A stretch of 7,137 nucleotides of DNA, taken from NCBI GenBank assembly GCA_003663055.1, contig QMZF01000043.1:1-7137 (forward strand), given 5' to 3'. The position numbers and the translations under genes were made by a program. Below the pieces are notes generated by a model, which was not told the DNA's origin, did not search any database, and saw nothing but the letters and a program-made list of their open reading frames with translations. Below are positions 1 through 7,137 of this stretch, piece by piece; within the stretch, counting starts at the first letter, position 1; each line of letters opens with the position of its first letter. Source of the stretch: Archaeoglobales archaeon. Lineage in GTDB: Archaea > Halobacteriota > Archaeoglobi > Archaeoglobales > Archaeoglobaceae.

Positions 1-543
1 ACGGTGTACGTGTACAATAATACCAACAATGCCAGCAAGGTTGAAGTCTACAACGTCACACTCACCCATTCTCCAATCGGTAACTCAGGTTTCATGGGTG
101 TTGAAGTCAGTGAATACATCTCCGGGGTTCAGCTGGGCTACTCAGAAGTACTACTGTCCATGCTCAAAAACGTACCTTCGAAACTCACAACGGTTCAGGG
201 ATGGCTCTTCGTTTTAGTGATGCCCCTTTTCATTTTTGGAGGTTTCAGCGGAGAACTAAAGAACCTTTTCGAGCCAGAAATTTTTGGAGAAAACCTATTC
301 TACGTACTGAACACCCTATATTGGGTGGGGTGGATTAACTTCTACGTTGGTCTGTTCAACTGCCTACCGGCGATTCCACTGGATGGCGGTAGGGTATTTC
401 ATGAGGCTTTTACAGCAGTTCTCAGTAGAAGGTTTGGAGAGAAAGGAGAGGAAGTTTCCAAGAAGGTCGTGAGATACCTAGCCTACATAATTTTCGCTTC
501 GATGTTCCTCTCTTTCGTAATACCCAACTTGTCGAAGCTATAA
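1..543 (+). CDS. Site-2 protease-like M50 intramembrane metalloprotease, 3' part only
   Basis: The frame is open from the first base, so the true start lies upstream of the window and about 180 C-terminal residues are visible. Members of peptidase family M50 cut transmembrane segments of substrate proteins inside the membrane, using zinc held by an HExxH motif and a distant Asp. The HExxH part is not in the window. The second signature is visible: N120, P123, and L-D-G-G at 127-130 (numbered from the first codon), with D128 the expected zinc ligand. Hydrophobic segments lie at about 67-82, 97-119 (running into the N-P-D-G motif) and 159-175. The polar first 60 residues, with a G-F-M-G-V stretch, fit the PDZ-like or post-PDZ extracytoplasmic region of archaeal S2P proteins. 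ttuA starts 2 bp after the stop, suggesting co-transcription. Substrate unknown. Confidence 0.85.
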   Translation, partial: TVYVYNNTNNASKVEVYNVTLTHSPIGNSGFMGVEVSEYISGVQLGYSEVLLSMLKNVPSKLTTVQGWLFVLVMPLFIFGGFSGELKNLFEPEIFGENLFYVLNTLYWVGWINFYVGLFNCLPAIPLDGGRVFHEAFTAVLSRRFGEKGEEVSKKVVRYLAYIIFASMFLSFVIPNLSKL

Positions 544-545
544 GC

Positions 546-1578
<1,033 letters not shown>

Positions 1579-1581
1579 CTA

Positions 1582-1722
1582 TCACTCGCCGTGCTGGGAG
1601 ATGTCTAAGCCGATGTACTCTTCTTCTTCGCTAACGAGGCCTATGGTTGCGTCTACTAGCTTTGCGAGGATGAAGGTTACTGCGAAGCAGCCATGCCACG
1701 TCTGCTCTCCATAGCCAGCCTG
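1582..1722 (-). pseudogene. amt: Ammonium transporter (Amt) remnant, C-terminal end only
   Basis: On the minus strand a frame ending at TGA (1584-1582) reads [16 protein letters not shown], then [17 protein letters not shown]. This is the last transmembrane helix and the cytoplasmic C-terminal tail of Amt/MEP ammonium channels, which normally read I-G-L-R-V-S-E-E-E-E-x-x-G-L-D-x-x-x-H-G-E. The Arg before V-S-E-E-E-E is absent here. Homology is clear from about 1683 down to 1582; the stretch 1684-1722 stays open ([10 protein letters not shown]) but I cannot match it confidently. There is no start codon, and some 350 residues of the transporter (about 400 in the family) are gone. The stop lies 4 bp before the old ATG of the PII remnant, the tight coupling of an intact amt-glnB operon. 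A non-functional relic. Confidence 0.8.
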
Positions 1723-1805
1723 AAAATTTAAAACTTTTTAACAATTTAGCCTTAAAAATTCATAATTTTTCACAAAATCTCAAAGAATACTAAAAATAAT
1801 TCAGT
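1717..1805. other. A+T-rich spacer between the amt remnant and the nadM promoter
   Basis: This stretch is almost entirely A and T, with repeated runs such as TTTAAAACTTTTTAA (1727-1741) and CTAAAAATAATT (1790-1801). I see no reading frame with recognisable homology and no clear RNA structure. Together with the two remnants and the nadM promoter it accounts for the 410-bp gap between ttuA and nadM. T-runs here could serve as terminators in either direction, but none can be singled out. Confidence 0.4.
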
Positions 1806-1806
1806 A

Positions 1807-2778
<972 letters not shown>

Positions 2779-2792
<14 letters not shown>

Positions 2793-3462
2793 TCTCTGTC
2801 ACTTCCAAGCCATTAACACCTATTACCAACGTTTTCCTGTGTTTTTCAACAAAAATTGGAGAAAAACTATTTTCAACGCTTGTTTTCCACTTTCCACCAC
2901 TATAAATCTTAAAAATGTACTTATCCCCAACAACCTTAGCTCTAATAAGCTTAAATGAGCTACAGAATGGACAGTAATTTCCCTTCATTATCTTTAGATA
3001 GTCACAGTCCTTTACACTAGTGTATAATCCCTCATCTTTTAAGTAATTGTAAAGGGTCTCCCCAGAGTAGTACGCGTCTATACTTCCCTTAACAGCCTCA
3101 ACTTTACCATAAATTGTAATCCCATTAAAATAAGCCCAGCACACATCGTTGAGCACTTTTATTTTGATCCCCCTGTACGTTTCCTCTTTAGAGAATGGCG
3201 GATCTATTTTCTTAGCTATAAGCCACACGTAATCTGAGCCTACCCTGAGAATCGCGAACTGAGTGTCTAATCCATATTCTGACATCACATAGGCTCTGAT
3301 GTCATCAGTTGAGGGGTTAAAATACGTAAATTCTACGGCTTTACTATCGGCAAGGGAGAGAAAATCGTCAAACGAAGGGTTATACTCCATACATTCCGTT
3401 TGAACGGCTAAGGTGTTTAGCAGAAGTGATGTAAAAATCAACGCGGCGACAATCCAAATCAT
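2779..3462 (-). CDS. Secreted or membrane-anchored protein of unknown function with a CxxC motif
   Basis: I do not recognise the family of this 227-residue protein. It starts with a hydrophobic segment (about residues 2-20, I-W-I-V-A-A-L-I-F and onward to L-A-V) that reads as a signal peptide or N-terminal anchor, so the rest should lie outside the membrane. Five cysteines follow it: C24, C108, C153, and the pair C164 and C167 in C-P-F-C. C24 is too far from a typical lipobox to call it a lipoprotein. The body is rich in aromatic residues and short strand-like stretches, with repeated Y-S-G-G/E turns; no catalytic motif is evident. The C-P-F-C pair recalls redox or metal-binding sites, but the surrounding fold is not thioredoxin-like to my eye. 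The gene has its own promoter and ends inside the 3' end of ogt (14-bp convergent overlap). It looks intact and single. Confidence 0.7.
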
Positions 3463-3480
3463 AATTATAATAGTAATCGT

Positions 3481-3493
3481 TATTTTATTTAAG
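3481..3493 (-). promoter_or_regulatory. Likely promoter (TATA box) of the secreted-protein gene
   Basis: On the minus strand CTTAAATAAAATA runs from 3493 to 3481. The best TATA match (CTTAAATA, 3493-3486) is centred about 27 bp before the ATG at 3462, consistent with a leaderless transcript. No ribosome binding site is visible in front of this ATG, which agrees. Inference from pattern and spacing only. Confidence 0.45.
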
Positions 3494-3532
3494 CATTCTG
3501 GATAACGTAATTATCATAAGTTTAACGCCATT

Positions 3533-3556
3533 TTGATGTAAGAATTGATGTAAGAA
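3533..3556. repeat. Perfect tandem duplication of a 12-bp unit
   Basis: TTGATGTAAGAA occurs at 3533-3544 and again directly after it at 3545-3556 without a mismatch. The pair lies 12 bp beyond the stop of cgi121 and upstream of the promoter of the secreted-protein gene, in a 106-bp intergenic gap. It may be a simple slippage duplication; a role as a regulatory site is possible but unsupported. Confidence 0.75.
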
Positions 3557-3568
3557 CAGAAGATGCAA

Positions 3569-4033
3569 TTACTTACTCAGATCAAAGAGAATAACTCGTT
3601 CTCTGATAAGAAGAGGTAGCTTCTCAACACCTACTATCTTCAACTCCTCATCCGTTATGTTAAAAAACTCCTTCAGTCTTTTAATTTTCTCCTCATCCAT
3701 TACGAGGACTTCTTTCTCTTCTAGGACGTCTTTGACTTCCTCAACACAGTCACCAAGAACTACAACAACAACCCTGTTTTCTCCCTCTTTCAGCCCGATT
3801 TCTATAGCTCTGTTAATTTGCCTTGTTGCTGCAGCGTAAAGCATAATCTCTACCGGCAGAGTCCTCGCAACATTCCTGCCTTCTTTCCATGCACTTATCG
3901 CCTTCTTTGCAGCAAGTTCTGCATGTTCTTTATCTGCCAAATAATCTGCGTTCAAAAAAGTTGCACAATTTCCGAATCTTTCGAGAAACCTAGAGATGTC
4001 CTCAACCCTCACTACGCCTTGCAGGATTTTCAT
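3569..4033 (-). CDS. cgi121: KEOPS complex subunit Cgi121
   Basis: KEOPS (Kae1, Bud32, Cgi121, Pcc1) makes the universal t6A modification at position 37 of ANN-decoding tRNAs. Cgi121 binds Bud32 and, in archaea, helps recruit tRNA through its 3' CCA end. The 154-residue product shows the family pattern: an N-terminal strand, D-K-E-H-A-E-L-A-A-K-K-A at 34-45, then the conserved block N-V-A-R-T-L-P-V-E-I-M-L-Y-A-A-A-T-R-Q-I at 54-73, continuing into N-R-A-I-E-I-G. A C-terminal strand and helix portion follows, rich in charged residues. Length is normal for the family. The ATG overlaps the stop of the upstream KaiC-like gene as ATGA, and a GGTGAT element sits 9 nt before it, so both coupling and direct ribosome binding are likely. 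No other KEOPS gene is in the window. Confidence 0.9.
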   Translation of the reverse strand: MKILQGVVRVEDISRFLERFGNCATFLNADYLADKEHAELAAKKAISAWKEGRNVARTLPVEIMLYAAATRQINRAIEIGLKEGENRVVVVVLGDCVEEVKDVLEEKEVLVMDEEKIKRLKEFFNITDEELKIVGVEKLPLLIRERVILFDLSK

Positions 4034-4719
4034 AGTACTCTCATCACCGATTCCATTCGGATTCCTTTCTCCGTCAGATCATACCTAAGGATTGCTTTTG
4101 GAACAAGAACTCTCTTAAGCTTGAGGAATTTCAACCTGCGCTGCACTTCGTTCTCAACCTCCCTAAGTGTCAGTTCAATGACGCCATCTGCAACATGCTT
4201 CATTGCCGTTTCCGTTTGTGAATCAAACATGCCCTTTGTAAGAAGGAGAAGATGGACAGCATGGTCTTTCTTTGCTATCGCCGAAAGGTCCTCTATTAGC
4301 TTGAAAACTTCCTCTTTATCATAGTGCATCAAGAAAAATGTGAGATTGTTTATGATGAGTCTGTCAAAGCTTTCGGAGCTAAGCAAACTCTTTATCCCGT
4401 TAAGGGGATCGTACATCCTCCGCAGAAAGTCGCGGGGTGTCGATGACTGAATTTTTGGAGATACAAAATCGAGGATTTCTAGCTCTTCAATTGCGCTGCC
4501 GTTAAGGGGGCGCATGTTCTCCCTTACATAGTCAGCAGGATCGTCTGTTGTTACATAGAGAACTTTTTCACCATTTTTTACCCCCTCAACTGCAAAGTGA
4601 AAAGTAAAAACTTCTCCACCTGCTCCAGGATCTTCCAAAATTAAAATAACGCTCCCTTCAGGAAAACCTCCTCGAAGTTGCGCGTCTAAGCTGAGAATGC
4701 CTGTTTTAAACTGCTTCAT
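4030..4719 (-). CDS. KaiC/RecA-like protein with degenerate ATPase motifs
   Basis: The start of the protein ([20 protein letters not shown]) is the typical entry into a KaiC/RadA-type RecA fold. Where the Walker A should read G-x-P-G-x-G-K-S/T, this protein has E-D-P-G-A-G-G-E, lacking the Lys and Ser/Thr. The Walker B strand reads [10 protein letters not shown], with Asn in place of the catalytic-metal Asp. ATP hydrolysis is therefore unlikely; the fold may act as a scaffold or sensor. Related inactivated RecA-superfamily proteins occur in euryarchaea, often called HTR-like or signal-transduction ATPases, without an established function. I chose the ATG at 4719-4717 (229 residues) because homology begins there and because a TATA box is centred about 30 bp upstream; the ATG at 4740 would add seven residues but lies too close to that box. 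The stop overlaps the cgi121 start by 4 bp, indicating one operon. Confidence 0.75.
   Translation of the reverse strand: MKQFKTGILSLDAQLRGGFPEGSVILILEDPGAGGEVFTFHFAVEGVKNGEKVLYVTTDDPADYVRENMRPLNGSAIEELEILDFVSPKIQSSTPRDFLRRMYDPLNGIKSLLSSESFDRLIINNLTFFLMHYDKEEVFKLIEDLSAIAKKDHAVHLLLLTKGMFDSQTETAMKHVADGVIELTLREVENEVQRRLKFLKLKRVLVPKAILRYDLTEKGIRMESVMRVL
4043..4048 (-). promoter_or_regulatory. Ribosome binding site of cgi121
   Basis: GGTGAT on the minus strand matches the archaeal 16S rRNA 3'-end complement (GGAGGTGAT) and ends 9 nt before the cgi121 ATG at 4033. It lies within the last codons of the KaiC-like gene. It supports the ATG chosen for cgi121. Confidence 0.6.
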
Positions 4720-4743
4720 TACGAAAAATTTTGGTCTCATAGA

Positions 4744-4762
4744 ATTTATAAATCTTCCCGTA
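4744..4762. promoter_or_regulatory. Palindromic TATA element shared by two divergent operons
   Basis: ATTTATAAAT at 4744-4753 is a perfect 10-bp palindrome and so reads as a TATA box on both strands. Its centre is about 25 bp before the hisI ATG (4774), fitting a leaderless + transcript, and about 30 bp before the ATG at 4719 of the KaiC-like gene on the minus strand. The minus-strand reading has a purine-rich GGGAAG directly upstream (4759-4754), a good BRE; the + reading has only ATAGAA. Both directions are inferred from sequence. Confidence 0.6.
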
Positions 4763-4773
4763 ACAAGGAAATT

Positions 4774-5094
4774 ATGCTAAAGTTCGATGAAAGGGGGCTG
4801 ATTCCCGTAGTCGTACAGGATGCTGAAACGAAGGAAGTCCTTATGCTAGCCTATGCCAACAAGGAGGCCATAAATAAAACCCTTGAAACGGGCTTTGCGC
4901 ACTACTGGAGTAGGAGTAGAAAGAAACTTTGGATGAAGGGAGAAACGTCGGGAAACGTTCAGGAAGTTGTTGAGATTCGCGTTGACTGTGATTGCGATGC
5001 GATACTGTATATTGTCAGACAAAAAGGTGTGGCCTGCCACACAGGAAACTATTCATGCTTTTTTAGGAGGCTTGAAGATGAAATACGTTGTTGA
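4774..5094 (+). CDS. hisI: Phosphoribosyl-AMP cyclohydrolase (histidine biosynthesis, step 3)
   Basis: HisI opens the adenine ring of phosphoribosyl-AMP to give ProFAR in histidine biosynthesis; it is a zinc- and magnesium-dependent dimer. The 106-residue protein is a stand-alone cyclohydrolase, without the HisE pyrophosphohydrolase domain fused in many bacteria. Visible motifs are [13 protein letters not shown] (15-27), [10 protein letters not shown] (44-53), G-E-T-S-G-N at 56-61, the metal motif D-C-D-C-D-A at 71-76, and [12 protein letters not shown] at 85-96. C72, C88 and C95 have the 16- and 7-residue spacing of the zinc ligands in the Methanothermobacter enzyme, and D71, D73 and D75 are the magnesium ligands. 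The start is supported by the TATA spacing. Its last 17 bp overlap the next gene in another frame. It is away from other his genes, as is common in archaea. Confidence 0.95.
   Translation: MLKFDERGLIPVVVQDAETKEVLMLAYANKEAINKTLETGFAHYWSRSRKKLWMKGETSGNVQEVVEIRVDCDCDAILYIVRQKGVACHTGNYSCFFRRLEDEIRC
5065..5070 (+). promoter_or_regulatory. Strong Shine-Dalgarno inside hisI that fixes the PIN-ATPase start
   Basis: AGGAGG lies 7 nt before the ATG at 5078, inside the hisI coding region. It decides between that ATG and a longer in-frame reading from 4967, whose extra 37 codons fall in the out-of-frame shadow of the conserved hisI zinc motif. Confidence 0.8.
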
Positions 5095-6850
5095 CACGAG
5101 CGTATTAATTGACGGAAGGATCTCCCAGCTACTTGAAAAAGGTGAAATTAAGGGGGATATAATAATTCCCGAGGCTGTAATGGCAGAACTTGAAGCTCAA
5201 GCAAATTTCGGAAAGATCAGCGGTTTTCAGGGGCTTGAAGAGATTAAAAGGATAAGAGAACTGTCTTCAAAGCTTGGCATAAAGGTGGAGTTTAAGGGTA
5301 TAAGGCCAACTATCGAGCACGTAAAGCTAGCAAAAGGCGGAGAGATTGACAATCTCATAAGAAAGGTTGCTGAAGAGGAGAATGCCGTGCTCATAACGAG
5401 TGATAGGGTTCAGTACTACGTTGCCGTTGCAAGAGGAATCGAAGCGATATACCTCAGGCAGGAGCGCATAAGGCCAGAAGACACAACAATCATGAAGTTC
5501 TTCACTCCAGACACGTCGAGCGTCCATTTACGCGAAGGTGTCAAGCCGTTTGCAAAGAGAGGTGAGATTGGAAGGCTTAAACTCGTTGTGCTTAGGGATG
5601 AGCCAATGAGCATAGAAGAACTTCAGCGGATTGCTCAGGAAGTAATAGAGGCTGCAAGGCAGGATGAGGACAGCAGCGTTGAAATAGAAAGGCGCGGAGC
5701 TACAATTGTACAACTGCGCGATTTAAGAATAGCCATAGCCGAAAGGCCATTTGCTGACAGAATGGAGATAACTGCTGTTAGGCCTGTTGCAAAGCTATCC
5801 ATCGAAGACTATGGGGTTAGCGAAGAATTGAAGAAGAGATTTATAGAAAAGCAGCGTGGAGTTCTGATTGCTGGGCCGCCTGGTGCGGGCAAGTCGACGT
5901 TTGCTGCAAGCGTAGCGAACTTCCTCATGGACCACGGATACTTGGTTAAGACAATGGAGAGTCCGAGAGACTTAATGGTCAGGGACGAGGTAACTCAATA
6001 CGCTCCGCTCGAAGGAGAAATGCGTCTTACAGCAGACATACTCCTCCTGGTTAGGCCGGATTACACGATATACGATGAGGTTAGAAAGTCCGAGGACTTT
6101 CAGGTCTTTGCCGACATGAGGCTTGCTGGAGTGGGCATGATAGGCGTAACACATGCTACGAGGGCAATAGATGCAATACAGAGAATGATAGGAAGAGTTG
6201 AACTGGGCGTGATACCTCAAGTGGTAGACACTGTAATATTCATCGATGCGGGCAGAATAACAAAAGTTTATGAGCTCAATTTCACAGTAAAAGTCCCGCA
6301 CGGAATGTTTGAAGCTGATCTTGCGAGGCCCGTTATAGAGGTAATAGACTTCGAGACGAAAGAAGTAGAGTATGAAATTTACACGTATGGCGAACAGGTA
6401 GTTGTAATGCCCGTAAAGATTGGGAGTGCTGCCCTCGAAGCTGTCAAAGCAAGAGTTGAAGGTGTGATAAGAAACTACGTTTCGCACTTTAGCGTTGAAG
6501 TGCTGAGCGAGAGAAGGGCAATTGTGAAAGTATCTCCAGACGAGATACCGTCTATAGTTGGCAGGAGGGGAAAGACTATCAAAAAGATAGAGGACCTACT
6601 CGGAATGAAAATCGATGTTCAGCCATTAACCGAAAGAAAGGAGGTGGATGTAGAGGAAGCGAACAAGCACTGGATCCTCCATGCCGAAGGTCTTGAAGGA
6701 AGAAAAGTCAGAGTTTACGCTGGAGATGAGTACCTCTTTACCGCTTCAGTGGGCAGCAAGGGAGTAATAAAGGTCAGAAAAGATAGAGAAGCGGGCAAAG
6801 CAATAAGGTTCGCCCTAATGAAAAGAGACAAAATATACATCGAATACTAG
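5078..6850 (+). CDS. PIN domain-AAA/VirB11-like ATPase-KH domain protein (COG1855 type, PINA-like)
   Basis: The 590-residue protein joins three parts. An N-terminal PIN nuclease-like domain (1-about 135) opens with [10 protein letters not shown] and carries the acidic positions D6, E37, D91 and D109. An ATPase core related to type II/IV secretion ATPases has Walker [10 protein letters not shown] at 266-274 and a Walker B-like segment ending Y-D-E-V-R (D333, E334), followed by the conserved G-V-T-H-A-T-R at 356-362. A KH RNA/DNA-binding domain shows [12 protein letters not shown] at 493-504 with its G-R-R-G loop. This arrangement is widely conserved in archaea. The Sulfolobus relative PINA is a hexameric motor that promotes Holliday junction migration and partners Hjc and Hjm; the same role here is an inference. 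The start has a strong AGGAGG at 7 nt. The gene overlaps hisI by 17 bp and is followed after 1 bp by the presenilin-like gene. Confidence 0.9.
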   Translation: MKYVVDTSVLIDGRISQLLEKGEIKGDIIIPEAVMAELEAQANFGKISGFQGLEEIKRIRELSSKLGIKVEFKGIRPTIEHVKLAKGGEIDNLIRKVAEEENAVLITSDRVQYYVAVARGIEAIYLRQERIRPEDTTIMKFFTPDTSSVHLREGVKPFAKRGEIGRLKLVVLRDEPMSIEELQRIAQEVIEAARQDEDSSVEIERRGATIVQLRDLRIAIAERPFADRMEITAVRPVAKLSIEDYGVSEELKKRFIEKQRGVLIAGPPGAGKSTFAASVANFLMDHGYLVKTMESPRDLMVRDEVTQYAPLEGEMRLTADILLLVRPDYTIYDEVRKSEDFQVFADMRLAGVGMIGVTHATRAIDAIQRMIGRVELGVIPQVVDTVIFIDAGRITKVYELNFTVKVPHGMFEADLARPVIEVIDFETKEVEYEIYTYGEQVVVMPVKIGSAALEAVKARVEGVIRNYVSHFSVEVLSERRAIVKVSPDEIPSIVGRRGKTIKKIEDLLGMKIDVQPLTERKEVDVEEANKHWILHAEGLEGRKVRVYAGDEYLFTASVGSKGVIKVRKDREAGKAIRFALMKRDKIYIEY

Positions 6851-6851
6851 C

Positions 6852-7137
6852 ATGAAGGCTAAATACGTAATACTAGTAATTTATTTCATCGCTGCAATTG
6901 CAGCAATAGCAGTCACACCTGAATACAAGGCTGCGGGCATGCAGGCGTTCGAGAACCCCGAAGATGTATCCAACTCTATTCTTTACTTTTCAGCTATTCT
7001 GGCATTTACAGCCGTTATACTCATCCTTTCGAGGTTCAAATCCGTACTCAAGTTGATAATGTATGTTTTAATATTCGTATCCATCTACTACGTTTTTTAT
7101 CCCTTTGCCGGAGTTTTTTCTGCGATTCCTGCCGTAT
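6852..7137 (+). CDS. Presenilin-like intramembrane aspartyl protease (PSH, family A22), 5' part only
   Basis: The frame starts at ATG 1 bp after the PIN-ATPase stop and stays open to the window end, giving 95 residues. Hydrophobic helices lie at about 5-21, 42-60 and 65-82, and another seems to start near 85. Between the first two, residues F-E-N-P-E-D-V (33-39) match the F-x-N/D-P-E-x-V motif of archaeal presenilin homologues (PSH). Archaeal PSH proteins are polytopic proteases that cut within the membrane using two aspartates, in a Y-D and a G-L-G-D motif; both would lie beyond the window edge, so catalytic competence cannot be judged. No Shine-Dalgarno is evident, so translation probably depends on the upstream gene. 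The identification rests on the short motif, topology and gene context. Substrate unknown. Confidence 0.7.
   Translation, partial: MKAKYVILVIYFIAAIAAIAVTPEYKAAGMQAFENPEDVSNSILYFSAILAFTAVILILSRFKSVLKLIMYVLIFVSIYYVFYPFAGVFSAIPAV

Noticed and set aside
3463..3568. Small gene or structured RNA in the spacer between cgi121 and the secreted-protein gene
   Set aside because: There is no supported reading frame or hairpin; only a TATA-like box and the 12-bp tandem repeat are visible.
4034..4050. GTGATGA in front of cgi121 as the C box of a C/D guide RNA
   Set aside because: No matching D box (CTGA) or terminal stem is found at a suitable distance; the element is better explained as a Shine-Dalgarno site.
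3818..4324. 168-codon + strand frame across cgi121 and the KaiC-like gene
   Set aside because: It crosses the overlap of two genes with recognisable products; the translation is Ser/Phe/Cys-rich antisense noise.
4967..5077. N-terminal extension of the PIN-ATPase by 37 codons
   Set aside because: It overlaps the conserved hisI zinc and metal motifs in another frame, and the AGGAGG plus ATG at 5078 begins exactly at the PIN strand M-K-Y-V-V-D.
5972..6487. 171-codon minus-strand frame opposite the PIN-ATPase gene
   Set aside because: It lies entirely within a gene with strong domain motifs, and its Tyr/Ser/His-rich translation shows no motif.

Overview
The window looks like chromosomal DNA from a thermophilic euryarchaeon, most likely a member of the Archaeoglobales. 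This is an inference from gene content and sequence style; no search was run. Support comes from an archaeal-type NMN adenylyltransferase, a KEOPS Cgi121 subunit, a PIN-ATPase-KH protein (COG1855 type), an archaeal presenilin-like protease, a TtuA-type tRNA thiolase, promoters placed for leaderless mRNAs, and heavy use of AGA/AGG and ATA codons. Most of the window is compact housekeeping DNA with overlapping genes.

Layout: bases 1-543 are the 3' part of a site-2-protease-like M50 membrane metalloprotease, followed after 2 bp by a complete ttuA-like tRNA 2-thiolation gene (546-1430), both on +. A 410-bp gap (1431-1840) follows. It is not empty: the minus strand carries the decayed 3' end of an ammonium transporter gene (amt) followed by a frameshifted and internally deleted PII gene (glnB/glnK), then an A+T-rich stretch and the nadM promoter. 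nadM (1841-2353) and ogt (2346-2792), both on +, overlap and form a small operon. ogt runs convergently into a minus-strand gene for a secreted or membrane-anchored cysteine-containing protein of unknown function (2779-3462). Further right on the minus strand are cgi121 (3569-4033) and, overlapping it by ATGA, a KaiC/RecA-like gene whose ATPase motifs have degenerated (4030-4719). A perfect palindromic TATA element (4744-4753) separates that pair from the divergent + strand operon hisI (4774-5094), PIN-ATPase-KH gene (5078-6850) and presenilin-like gene (6852 to beyond the window end).

Functions: two genes act on tRNA (TtuA in U54 thiolation, Cgi121 in t6A37 formation). nadM serves NAD synthesis, ogt repairs alkylated DNA, hisI is a histidine biosynthesis enzyme, and the PIN-ATPase is a nucleic-acid motor related to a Sulfolobus protein linked to Holliday junction processing. 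Intramembrane proteases of two unrelated classes lie at the two ends. I found no CRISPR array, insertion sequence, tRNA or rRNA and no clear new multi-gene system. The most notable points are the amt-glnB fossil, the KaiC-like protein lacking key ATPase residues but coupled to a KEOPS subunit, and the palindromic divergent promoter.
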